Shown: positions 6,724-13,108 of the stretch, piece by piece
Position numbering within the stretch: position 1 is the first letter of the stretch
How the letters are laid out: every line of letters begins with the position of its first letter
Assembly: GCA_900549275.1 (NCBI GenBank)
Contig: URNU01000016.1
Span: 1 to 13,589, forward strand
DNA from: an uncultured Collinsella sp.
GTDB lineage: Bacteria > Actinomycetota > Coriobacteriia > Coriobacteriales > Coriobacteriaceae
Reading direction: 5' to 3'
DNA length: 13,589 bases
Position numbers and translations under genes: made by a program
The notes under the pieces: model-generated
The model's input: the letters and a program-made list of their open reading frames with translations, nothing else
Told to the model about the DNA's origin: nothing
The model's database searches: none

Positions 6724-6738
6724 GCCTTGAAACAAGGC
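6724..6738 (+). other. Perfect hairpin in the tRNA-Phe 5' leader
   Basis: GCCTTG-AAA-CAAGGC forms a six-base-pair stem with a three-base loop. It begins at the predicted transcription start and ends 11 bases before the mature tRNA. It would be the 5' end of the precursor and be removed by RNase P. Confidence 0.5.
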
Positions 6739-6749
6739 ACACCTCAAAT

Positions 6750-6804
<55 letters not shown>

Positions 6805-6822
<18 letters not shown>

Positions 6823-6867
6823 CCTTGAATTGACTAGGACCTCTGCAAAGGGGTCCTTTTCTTTTAT
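6805..6867 (+). repeat. Direct repeat, left copy (tRNA-Phe T-loop through terminator)
   Basis: These 63 bases recur without a mismatch at 6991-7053, an offset of 186. The repeat starts at C56 of the T-loop and includes the acceptor 3' strand and the whole terminator. Weaker similarity extends about eight bases further (TGTGGTCC against TCTGGACC). Confidence 0.95.
6836..6866 (+). terminator. Intrinsic terminator of tRNA-Phe, first copy
   Basis: AGGACCTC-TGCAAA-GGGGTCCT makes an eight-base-pair stem (one G-T pair) with a six-base loop, followed by TTTCTTTTA. It sits 13 bases after the tRNA end. Confidence 0.85.
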
Positions 6868-6990
6868 GTGGTCCATGCACGGAATCGAACCCCGTGAGGG
6901 CGCGGAGCTGAGGAAACGCGATAGCGTTTGCCAGCGTAGCTCGCAAGGCGCGCGAGCGCCGCAGCGGTCTGTCCGCGCAGCGCGCGGACG
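6868..6990 (+). repeat. G+C-rich palindromic element between the duplicated tRNA-Phe ends
   Basis: This 123-base non-coding segment starts with an inverted copy of the tRNA-Phe T-arm (6881-6893, complementary to 6799-6811). It continues with three perfect hairpins: AAACGC-GATA-GCGTTT (6914-6929), GGCGC-GCGA-GCGCC (6947-6960) and GTCCGCGC-AGC-GCGCGGAC (6971-6989). It ends in GCGGACG at the second tRNA end. The element at tRNA-Leu (12971-13108) has the same plan and a similar middle. No integrase or convincing ORF lies inside. The nature of the element is unknown. Confidence 0.7.
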
Positions 6991-7053
6991 CGATTCCCTT
7001 CCCCGCCACCTTGAATTGACTAGGACCTCTGCAAAGGGGTCCTTTTCTTTTAT
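6991..7053 (+). repeat. Direct repeat, right copy (tRNA-Phe 3' fragment plus terminator)
   Basis: This is an exact 63-base copy of 6805-6867. Bases 6991-7008 correspond to tRNA positions 56-73 without the rest of the molecule, so this is a tRNA fragment and not a second gene. Confidence 0.95.
7022..7052 (+). terminator. Intrinsic terminator, second copy
   Basis: It is identical in stem, loop and T-rich tail to the terminator at 6836-6866. It would stop any transcript that reads through the first terminator and the palindromic element, and it insulates the GH5-like gene. Confidence 0.8.
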
Positions 7054-7062
7054 CTGGACCCG

Positions 7063-7110
7063 CGGAAAGCGCATCCCGTTATTGAACGAGAAAACGGCAT
7101 GCGCTTTCCG
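7063..7110 (+). repeat. Long imperfect palindrome (hairpin)
   Basis: Perfect 12-base arms CGGAAAGCGCAT and ATGCGCTTTCCG (7063-7074, 7099-7110) enclose a C-C mismatch and a further five pairs, CCGTT/AACGG (7076-7080, 7093-7097), around a 12-base loop. No T-tract follows, so it is not a typical terminator. It could be a protein-binding site, a degenerate insertion remnant or an RNA structure. Confidence 0.75.
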
Positions 7111-7196
7111 GTGCTTACTTCCGACGTGCGTGCACATCTCGGCGCACCAGCTCGTGCCCGCCCGCCCAGACATTCCTCCCGCTTTTGCGCCACTTT

Positions 7197-7236
7197 ACAG
7201 ACCGTTCGGTCGTCTGTCCGCACGCGCGGGTATACT
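7197..7236 (+). promoter_or_regulatory. Candidate promoter with TetR-type operator upstream of the GH5-like gene
   Basis: TATACT (7231-7236) is a good -10 about 65 bases before the ATG. At the -35 position lies the palindrome GACCGTTCGGTC (7200-7211), with outer ACAGAC/GTCTGT halves slightly off register. GACCGNNCGGTC cores are typical of TetR-family operators. The -35 hexamer itself (GGTCGT) is poor, so the promoter may need an activator or may be weak. The rest of 7111-7301 shows nothing further. Confidence 0.45.
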
Positions 7237-7301
7237 CAAAACAATACTTTTCCTATGCAATACGATGCAGGCTTGGCCTGCACGATCCGAAGGGGGCAGT
7301 G

Positions 7302-8363
7302 ATGGAGAGGATACTCGGCGTTAATCTCTCTGGCTGGTTTATTCCCGAGCCTTGGGTGACCCCGTCGCTATACGCGGCGACCGGTGCATCCAACGCGGCC
7401 GAGCTGCAGGAGGCCATGGGCACCGCCGCCTATAACGAGCGCATGCGCCGTCATTACGAGACGTTTGTGAGTGAGGATGATTTTCGCCGCATGGCGCAGA
7501 TTGGCCTCAATGCCGTGCGTTTGCCGGTGCCCTGGTATGCCTTTGGTTCGCAGGAGTCCGATGCGTCCTACATCTCGGTTGTCGACTACATCGACCGTGC
7601 GATTGAGTGGGCTGCCAAGTACGATATCCGCGTGCTGCTCGATCTGGCGACGGTGCCCGGTGGCCAGGGCGATTCCAATGACTCGCCCACTACGCCGGAG
7701 GCTGTTGCCGAGTGGCATTCGTCCACCAACGGTCGTCATGTCGCACTCGACGTGCTCGAGCGCTTGGCCGATCGCTACGGCGAGGCCGAGAGCCTGCTGG
7801 GCATTGAGCTGTTGGATACGCCGCAGATGAGTGTCCGCAAGAGTCTCTTTACTATGACGGACGGCATTCCGGCCCACTACCTGCGCAATTTCTATCGCGA
7901 TGCCTACGAGCTCGTCCGTTCGTATATGCCCGAGGATAAGATCGTCGTCTTCTCGTCTTCGGGGTATCCCAGCGAGTGGAAGCATTTTATGCGCGGCGCC
8001 AAGTACAAGAACGTCTACATGGACCTTCACCTGTACCATTACCGCGACGAGTATGCACTCGACATCACGAGCCCCCGCGGGCTGACGACGGCGATTTCGC
8101 GTAACAAGCGCGAGCTTAAAGAAGCGATTTCGACTGGGTTCCCCGTGCTGGTGGGCGAATGGTCGGGTGCGGCGATCTTTGCCAACTCGTCGGTTACGCC
8201 CGAGGGCCGCAATGCCTACGAGCGCGTGTTTATCGCCAACCAGCTGGCTTCGTTTGCGCCGGCTGCCGGTTGGTTCTTCCAAACGTGGAAGACCGAGAAG
8301 CGCATTGCAGCATGGGACGCCCGCGCGGCGCTCGGTACACTCGAGCGTGGCATGATTGAATAG
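7302..8363 (+). CDS. GH5-like (glucan 1,3-beta-glucosidase-type) protein lacking the acid/base glutamate
   Basis: The 353-residue (beta/alpha)8-type protein resembles exo-1,3-beta-glucanases of glycoside hydrolase family 5. Its N-terminus 'GVNLSGWFIPEPWVTPSLY' (6-24) parallels the family's 'GVNLGGWLVLEPWITPSLF'. 'YMDLHLYHY' (239-247), 'VLVGEWSGA' with the putative nucleophile E286, and 'GWFFQTWKTE' (323-332) are also conserved. The family's acid/base motif 'GIELLNEP' reads 'GIELLDTP' (167-174), so the catalytic Glu is Thr173. The 'DLHGAPGSQ' substrate loop reads 'DLATVPGGQ' (114-122), without its His. There is no signal peptide, so it is probably cytoplasmic. It may be a non-hydrolytic sugar-binding homologue or use a different acid. 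ATG 7302 has AGGGGG five bases upstream; the longer open frame back to 7185 crosses the promoter. rsmI follows after six bases. Confidence 0.8.
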   Translation: MERILGVNLSGWFIPEPWVTPSLYAATGASNAAELQEAMGTAAYNERMRRHYETFVSEDDFRRMAQIGLNAVRLPVPWYAFGSQESDASYISVVDYIDRAIEWAAKYDIRVLLDLATVPGGQGDSNDSPTTPEAVAEWHSSTNGRHVALDVLERLADRYGEAESLLGIELLDTPQMSVRKSLFTMTDGIPAHYLRNFYRDAYELVRSYMPEDKIVVFSSSGYPSEWKHFMRGAKYKNVYMDLHLYHYRDEYALDITSPRGLTTAISRNKRELKEAISTGFPVLVGEWSGAAIFANSSVTPEGRNAYERVFIANQLASFAPAAGWFFQTWKTEKRIAAWDARAALGTLERGMIE

Positions 8364-8369
8364 GTTGAT

Positions 8370-9248
8370 ATGACGCAAAACAGCGCCCATACGGGCAAAC
8401 TCTATGTGGTCGGCACGCCCATCGGCAACCTGGGCGACCTGTCCCCGCGCGTTGGCGAGGCGTTTGCCGCCGCCGATGCCATCTGCTGCGAAGACACGCG
8501 TGTGACGTCAAAGCTGCTGATGCACCTGGGCATTTCCAAGCCGCTTGTCCGTTGCGACGAGAATGTGATCGCCAGCCGCGCCGCCGGCCTGGTCGACCGT
8601 CTGCTGGCGGGGGAGACCCTCGCCTTTGCCTCGGACGCCGGCATGCCGAGCGTGTCCGATCCCGGCCAGGCGCTGGTCGAGGCGGCACGTGAGGCCGATG
8701 TGCCCGTCGAAGTTATTCCCGGGCCCTCTGCTTGCGTCACGGCGCTCGTTTCGTCCGGCATTCTCTGCGAGCATTTTTTCTTCGAGGGCTTTTTGGGCCG
8801 AAAGCACGGCGACCGTGTGCGCCGTTTGCAGCGCCTTGCCGTGGTGCCCGGCGCACTCATCTTCTACGAGTCTCCACATCGCATCGTGGCGACGCTCGAG
8901 GCCGTGGCGGAGGTCTTTCCCCAGCGTGAGGTTGCCGTCTGCCGCGAACTCACCAAGCTGCACGAGGAGGTCTTGCGCGGGCCCGCTGCCCAGCTCGCCG
9001 AGGAACTGCGTGCTCGCGGCGAGGTAAAGGGCGAGATTGCGCTGGTCATCGCGCCGCCGAGCGAGGATGAGGAGGCCGGTATCGTGCCGGTTGACGCCGC
9101 GGCAGCGGATCCCGACGAGGCCCTGCGCGAGGATATCCGCGCCGCGCTCGAGGAGGGGGAGCCCGCCTCTGCGGTGGCCAAGCGCCTGTCTCAGAAGTAT
9201 TCGCGCCGCAAGCGCGATGTCTATGCCATGGTGCTCGATATGCAATAG
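8370..9248 (+). CDS. rsmI: 16S rRNA (cytidine(1402)-2'-O)-methyltransferase RsmI
   Basis: Methylates the 2'-OH of C1402 in the 16S rRNA decoding centre using S-adenosylmethionine. The 292-residue protein carries the tetrapyrrole-methylase-fold signatures of the family in order: 'LYVVGTPIGNLGDLSPR' (11-27), 'CEDTRVTSKLL' (40-50), 'SDAGMPSVSDPG' (88-99), 'VEVIPGPSA', 'FFFEGFLGRK' and 'FYESPHRI'. The C-terminus has the usual Lys/Arg-rich ending ('AVAKRLSQKYSRRKRDVY'). Length is normal. It lies close behind the GH5-like gene, with only a weak ribosome binding site, so the two are probably cotranscribed. metG follows after 69 bases. Confidence 0.95.
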   Translation: MTQNSAHTGKLYVVGTPIGNLGDLSPRVGEAFAAADAICCEDTRVTSKLLMHLGISKPLVRCDENVIASRAAGLVDRLLAGETLAFASDAGMPSVSDPGQALVEAAREADVPVEVIPGPSACVTALVSSGILCEHFFFEGFLGRKHGDRVRRLQRLAVVPGALIFYESPHRIVATLEAVAEVFPQREVAVCRELTKLHEEVLRGPAAQLAEELRARGEVKGEIALVIAPPSEDEEAGIVPVDAAAADPDEALREDIRAALEEGEPASAVAKRLSQKYSRRKRDVYAMVLDMQ

Positions 9249-9317
9249 ATGGAGGATATCCAGCCCTTGCGCTAGAATCATCCCCTGTATGCAACGTTTT
9301 TCTGGAGGACAAACCCC

Positions 9318-10919
9318 ATGGATCAAAGCAAGCCTTCGTTCTTTATCACGACGCCCATCTACTACGTCAACGCCGATCCGCACCTGGGCACGGCTTATTC
9401 CACCATCATTGCCGACGTTCAGGCTCGCTATCGCCGCTCTGCCGGCTATAACGTCAAGTTCCTGACCGGCATGGACGAGCACGGCGAGAAGGTCGCCGAG
9501 GCCGCAGCCAAGCACAACATGACGCCGCAGGAGTGGACCGACAGCCAGGCTCCGCACTTCAAGGAGCTTTGGAGCAAACTCGAGATTTCCAACGACGACT
9601 TCATCCGCACCACCGAGCCGCGCCAGCATCATGCCGTGCAGTACCTGTGGGAGCGCATGAAGGAGTCCGGTTACCTGTATAAGGGCAGCTACGACGGCTG
9701 GTATTGCGTGCCTGACGAGACCTACTTCACCGATACTCAGGTCCAGAAGGGCGACGAGGAGTACGGCAGCGTCGGCCAGCACCTGTGCCCCGACTGCCAC
9801 CGTCCGCTTGAGCGCGTGCAGGAGGAGTCCTACTTCTTTAAGCTTTCCGCCTTCCAGGACAAGCTGCTCAAGCTCTATGACGAGCACCCCGACTTTGTCG
9901 AGCCTGCGTTCCGCATGAACGAGGTACGTAGCTTTGTCGAGGGCGGTCTTAACGACCTTTCCGTGAGCCGCACGAGCTTTGACTGGGGCATTCAGGTCCC
10001 GTTTGACGAGGGCCACGTGACCTACGTGTGGTTCGATGCGCTGCTCAACTATATGACGGCCGTCGGTTACGGTGTCGACACCGACGAGGCGCGTGCCGAG
10101 CTGGCCTATCGCTGGCCCGCGCAGTTCCACATCGTGGGTAAGGACATCATCCGCTTCCACTGCGTCATTTGGCCCGCCATGCTTATGGCCATCGGCGAGG
10201 CCCTGCCCGAGCACGTCTTTGCCCACGGTTTCCTGACCGTGCGCAATGCCGAGACCGGCAAGGCCGAGAAGATGTCCAAGAGCCGCGGCAATGCCATCGC
10301 TCCGCAGGACGTTATCGACATGCTGGGCGTCGAGGGCTATCGCTACTACTTTATGACCGACGTCGTCCCCGGCACCGACGGTGCCATCAGCTTCGATCGC
10401 ATGGAGCAGGTCTACAACGCCGACCTGGCCAACAGCTGGGGCAATCTGATCTCGCGTTCGCTCAACATGAGCGGCAAGTACTTTGACGGTTGCGCGCCCG
10501 CCAAGCCCGCATCGTTCGATGCGTTCGACAACCCGCTGGCAAAGATCGCCGACGGTCTGGTCGAGCGCTACATGGCCAAGATGGACGTGCTCGATTACGG
10601 TGGAGCTAAGGACGAGGTTATGGAGCTCATCCACGCCGCCAACCACTACATCGAGGACTCCGAGCCTTGGGCACTTGCCAAGGACGAGGCCAAGGCTGAC
10701 GAGCTGGCATTTGTGATCTACAACCTGCTCGAGGCCATCCGCATTGCCGCTCACCTGCTGATGCCGCTCATGCCCCAGACCTCTGCCGAGGCCCTGCGCC
10801 GCCTGTCCTGCGAGGACGAGGCTACGAGCGACGACCTCAAGGGCATTTGTGCCTGGGGCCAGCTTGCCGGCGGTCAGCCCGTTGAGAAGGGCGATCCGCT
10901 GTTCCCGCGTCTGGGCTAA
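9318..10919 (+). CDS. metG: Methionyl-tRNA synthetase MetG (short form)
   Basis: Charges tRNA-Met with methionine for initiation and elongation. The 533-residue class I synthetase has the HIGH-region 'PHLGTAYSTIIADV' (21-34; the fourth HIGH residue is Thr), 'FLTGMDEHGEK', 'EISNDDFIRTTE', 'SRTSFDWGIQVP', 'YVWFDALLNYMTAVGY' and KMSKS at 318-322. The connective peptide keeps 'YCVPDE' and 'CPDCH', a degenerate version of the zinc knuckle. The protein ends at 'GDPLFPRLG', so the C-terminal Trbp111-like dimerisation domain found in longer bacterial MetRS is absent. GGAGG lies nine bases before the ATG. A TAGAAT at 9273-9278 could be a -10, but no good -35 accompanies it. A terminator follows. Confidence 0.96.
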   Translation: MDQSKPSFFITTPIYYVNADPHLGTAYSTIIADVQARYRRSAGYNVKFLTGMDEHGEKVAEAAAKHNMTPQEWTDSQAPHFKELWSKLEISNDDFIRTTEPRQHHAVQYLWERMKESGYLYKGSYDGWYCVPDETYFTDTQVQKGDEEYGSVGQHLCPDCHRPLERVQEESYFFKLSAFQDKLLKLYDEHPDFVEPAFRMNEVRSFVEGGLNDLSVSRTSFDWGIQVPFDEGHVTYVWFDALLNYMTAVGYGVDTDEARAELAYRWPAQFHIVGKDIIRFHCVIWPAMLMAIGEALPEHVFAHGFLTVRNAETGKAEKMSKSRGNAIAPQDVIDMLGVEGYRYYFMTDVVPGTDGAISFDRMEQVYNADLANSWGNLISRSLNMSGKYFDGCAPAKPASFDAFDNPLAKIADGLVERYMAKMDVLDYGGAKDEVMELIHAANHYIEDSEPWALAKDEAKADELAFVIYNLLEAIRIAAHLLMPLMPQTSAEALRRLSCEDEATSDDLKGICAWGQLAGGQPVEKGDPLFPRLG

Positions 10920-10958
10920 GACGCCGCGCGCCATATCGGCAATTTGCTGTGTAGATGT

Positions 10959-10994
10959 AAGGGCATGGCCGCAACGGTCCATGCCCTTTTGTTT
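10959..10994 (+). terminator. Intrinsic terminator after metG
   Basis: AAGGGCATGG and CCATGCCCTT form a ten-base-pair stem with a ten-base loop, followed by TTTTGTTT. It sits 39 bases after the metG stop and separates it from rsmA. Confidence 0.85.
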
Positions 10995-11026
10995 CAAGAC
11001 GCCGCCACCATGCTAAGGAGGCAACT

Positions 11027-11887
11027 ATGACAACTTCGCCTTTGGCAAGCCCCACGGCAACAAGGGAGCTGCTGGAGGAGTTTGGCCTTGCGACCAAGCA
11101 TCGCCTGGGCCAGAACTTCCTGATCGACAACCATATAATTGAGCGCATTTGCGAGCTTTCCGAGCTTGCGGGCGATGAGCGCGTGCTCGAGGTTGGCCCG
11201 GGCGTTGGCACGCTCACGCTTGCGCTGCTGCAGGAGGCGGCGTGCGTCACGTCGATCGAGGCAGATCCCGAGCTCGAACCGGTGCTCGATGCCCACGCCG
11301 CCGACTACGCCAACTTCCGCTTTATCATGGGCGACGCGCTCAAGGTGACGCCGGAGCAGATTGAGCAGGTTGCGGGCGGTGAGCCGACGGTATTTGTCGC
11401 GAACCTGCCCTATAACGTGGCGGCGACGATCATCCTGCAGTTCTTCCAGACGATGCCCGCGCTCAAGCGCGCCGTCGTCATGGTTCAAAAGGAGGTTGCC
11501 GATCGCATTGCCGCAGTGCCCGGCAACAAGACCTATGGCGGCTATACGGCAAAGCTCGGCCTGTATGCGCAGGTTACGGGTCGCTTTGAGGTGCCGCCGC
11601 GTTGCTTTATGCCGGCGCCGCACGTGGACTCGGCCGTCGTGCGTATCGACCGTGTTGACGGCGTGGTGCCCGAAGGACTCGATCGCGAGTTTGTGGCCCG
11701 CGTGATCGACGCTGCATTTGCTCAGCGTCGCAAGACCATCCGCAATTCCATGAGCGCCAACGGCTTTGCCAAGGACGTGCTCGATGCTGCCTTTGAGGCT
11801 TGCAGTATCGCACCCACCACGCGCGCCGAAACGCTTGATGTTGCCGACTTTGTCCGCCTGGCCCAGGAGCTAATCCATGACGCCTAA
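11027..11887 (+). CDS. rsmA: 16S rRNA adenine(1518/1519) dimethyltransferase RsmA (KsgA)
   Basis: Dimethylates the two adjacent adenines in helix 45 of 16S rRNA late in small-subunit assembly; loss gives kasugamycin resistance in characterised bacteria. The 286-residue protein shows 'KHRLGQNFLID' (24-34), SAM motif I 'LEVGPGVGTLTL' (54-65), acidic E78, 'GDAL' (102-105), the catalytic motif 'NLPYNV' (126-131), and the C-terminal 'AFAQRRKTIRNSM' typical of the family. AAGGAGG is five bases upstream of ATG 11027. It follows the metG terminator, and no clear promoter is visible in the 32-base interval, so transcription may start inside or upstream of metG. The tatD start overlaps its last codons. 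Confidence 0.96.
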   Translation: MTTSPLASPTATRELLEEFGLATKHRLGQNFLIDNHIIERICELSELAGDERVLEVGPGVGTLTLALLQEAACVTSIEADPELEPVLDAHAADYANFRFIMGDALKVTPEQIEQVAGGEPTVFVANLPYNVAATIILQFFQTMPALKRAVVMVQKEVADRIAAVPGNKTYGGYTAKLGLYAQVTGRFEVPPRCFMPAPHVDSAVVRIDRVDGVVPEGLDREFVARVIDAAFAQRRKTIRNSMSANGFAKDVLDAAFEACSIAPTTRAETLDVADFVRLAQELIHDA

Positions 11888-12794
11888 TGCCGAACGCGTG
11901 ACGTTTACCAAGAAAAAGAAGACGATCGCCTGCCCCGTGCCCTTGGTACCGCTTGCCGATACTCATGCGCATCTGCTTTCGTTTTGGGGCAAAGAAGTGC
12001 CCGAGACGCTCGTGCGCGCCAAAGCCGCGGGCGTCGACCTGTTGGTGACGATGCTCGACCCCATCGCCGACAAGCGCAGCGTGACGGACTATAGTGACTG
12101 GCTGGTGCGCGAAATTCTGCCGATGCGGGATATTCCGCAGATCAAGTATCTCGCTGGCGTTCACCCCTATGGCGCGCCGGATTATACCGACGACATTCAC
12201 GCACAGGTCGTTGCCGCGCTCGATGACCCTTTGTGCGCCGGTATCGGCGAGATCGGTCTGGACTACCACATGGATTACGACGACGACATCGCGCCGGCGC
12301 CCCATAGCGTGCAGATTGATTGCATGGCACGTCAGCTCGAAGTTGCCGTGCGCCGTAATGTGCCGGTGGAGCTACACCTGCGGCACGAGGACTCGGATGG
12401 GGAGCGCACCTCGCACGTTGATGCGTACAACGTGCTGCGCGAGGTGGGTGTGCCTCAGGCCGGTTGCGTGCTGCACTGCTTTGGCGAGGATCGAGCCACG
12501 ATGGAGCGCTTTGTGGGTTTGGGCTGCTATATCGCCTATGGCGGCGCGGCCACCTTTAAGCGCAACGACGACGTGCGCGAGGCGTTTGCGGCAACTCCGC
12601 TCGATCGCATTTTGTTCGAAACGGATTGCCCGTATATGGCGCCGGAGCCCATTCGTGGTCTTGAGTGCGAGCCGGCAATGATTTCTATCACGGCAAACAC
12701 GCTGGTCAACGACCGTGTCGATCGTACCGGCGAGGATGCTGAGGCAATCGCGCGAGCAGCTTGGGAAAATGCCTGCAAACTTTTTCAAAAATAG
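11877..12794 (+). CDS. TatD-family metal-dependent hydrolase (DNase)
   Basis: The 305-residue TIM-barrel hydrolase has the metal ligands of the TatD family: H30 and H32 in 'DTHAHL', E125 in 'GEIGLDYH', H167 in 'ELHLRH', H200 in 'LHCF', and D250 in 'ETDCPYMAPEP'. TatD enzymes are Mg-dependent 3'-5' exonucleases acting on single-stranded DNA/RNA, and bacterial versions often neighbour metG and rsmA as here. The N-terminus has a short basic KKKK tract (12-15) before the barrel. ATG 11877 overlaps rsmA by 11 bases, indicating coupled translation; no Shine-Dalgarno is obvious. The insert 'MDYDDDIAPAPH' (132-143) lengthens the loop after the Glu ligand. The end of the ORF doubles as the upstream A/T element of the tRNA-Leu promoter. 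Confidence 0.92.
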   Translation: MTPNAERVTFTKKKKTIACPVPLVPLADTHAHLLSFWGKEVPETLVRAKAAGVDLLVTMLDPIADKRSVTDYSDWLVREILPMRDIPQIKYLAGVHPYGAPDYTDDIHAQVVAALDDPLCAGIGEIGLDYHMDYDDDIAPAPHSVQIDCMARQLEVAVRRNVPVELHLRHEDSDGERTSHVDAYNVLREVGVPQAGCVLHCFGEDRATMERFVGLGCYIAYGGAATFKRNDDVREAFAATPLDRILFETDCPYMAPEPIRGLECEPAMISITANTLVNDRVDRTGEDAEAIARAAWENACKLFQK

Positions 12795-12826
12795 TTCTTG
12801 CGTTCGCGATGGTGCTCCGTTATTCT
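12779..12826 (+). promoter_or_regulatory. tRNA-Leu promoter with upstream A/T element
   Basis: TTGCGT (12798-12803) and TATTCT (12821-12826) are 17 bases apart, giving a start near 12833, a few bases before the mature tRNA. ACTTTTTCAAA begins at 12779, 19 bases before the -35, matching the motif and distance at tRNA-Phe. It overlaps the tatD stop. Confidence 0.75.
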
Positions 12827-12837
12827 AATTCCTGCAC

Positions 12838-12924
12838 GCGGGCGTGGCGGAATTGGCAGACGCGTACGGTTCAGGTCCGTATGGGGGCAACCCCATGAAG
12901 GTTCAAGTCCTTTCGCCCGCACCA
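12838..12924 (+). tRNA. tRNA-Leu (anticodon CAG)
   Basis: Class II tRNA of 87 bases including an encoded CCA. Acceptor GCGGGCG/CGCCCGC pairs perfectly. The anticodon stem TACGG/CCGTA encloses loop TTCAGGT (anticodon CAG). The long variable arm TGGGG-GCAA-CCCCA is diagnostic of Leu/Ser, and the T-loop is TTCAAGT. It reads CUG codons, which are abundant in these genes. The last 18 bases recur at 13109-13126. Confidence 0.96.
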
Positions 12925-12970
12925 TTAAATGAAAGAGCTCCCAGCAATGGGGGCTTTTTTGTTATGGGCC
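12907..12970 (+). repeat. Direct repeat, left copy (tRNA-Leu T-loop through terminator)
   Basis: These 64 bases recur at 13109-13172 with three substitutions and no gap (offset 202). Two differences are in the TTAAAT/TTGATT spacer after CCA and one is in the terminator loop. The tRNA part is identical. Confidence 0.93.
12931..12960 (+). terminator. Intrinsic terminator of tRNA-Leu, first copy
   Basis: AGCTCCC-AGCAAT-GGGGGCT forms a seven-base-pair stem (one G-T), extendable by A-T pairs on the outside, with a run of six T directly after. Confidence 0.85.
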
Positions 12971-13108
12971 CATCGCGGGGACTTGAACCTGCGAAGGAGC
13001 GAGCGTCAAGAAAACGCGGAGCGTTTTTAGCGAGCTGGCGAGGACGCCGGCAGGCGGCCGAAGCCGGCGCGGATCCGCGAAGCAGATACGCGAAGCAGAT
13101 ACGCGGAC
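12971..13108 (+). repeat. G+C-rich palindromic element between the duplicated tRNA-Leu ends
   Basis: This 138-base non-coding segment starts with an inverted copy of the tRNA-Leu T-arm (12979-12990, complementary to 12899-12910). Hairpins AAAACGC-GGA-GCGTTTT (13011-13027) and CGCCGGC/GCCGGCG (13045-13051, 13063-13069) follow, then the palindrome GCGGATCCGC (13069-13078) and a 13-base unit, GCGAAGCAGATAC, twice in tandem (13077-13102). It ends in GCGGAC at the second tRNA end. Plan and middle section match the tRNA-Phe element. Confidence 0.7.

Noticed and set aside
6991..7008. Second tRNA-Phe gene
   Set aside because: Only positions 56-73 are present; no D-arm, anticodon arm or 5' acceptor strand precedes them. 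The same holds for tRNA-Leu at 13109-13126.
7185..7301. Longer N-terminus for the GH5-like protein
   Set aside because: It would include the operator and -10 sequence; ATG 7302 has its own ribosome binding site and begins directly with the conserved family N-terminus.
9249..9317. Promoter in front of metG (TAGAAT at 9273-9278)
   Set aside because: No acceptable -35 at 15-19 bases upstream; too weak to list as a feature.
8508..10997. Very long open frame on the minus strand (829 codons) opposite rsmI and metG
   Set aside because: Both + strand genes are unmistakable, and the antisense frame is explained by their strong G/C third-position bias. The translation has no recognisable motif, and no promoter or ribosome binding site fits.
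13077..13102. Possible CRISPR-like repeat
   Set aside because: Only two directly abutting 13-base units without spacers, and no cas genes.
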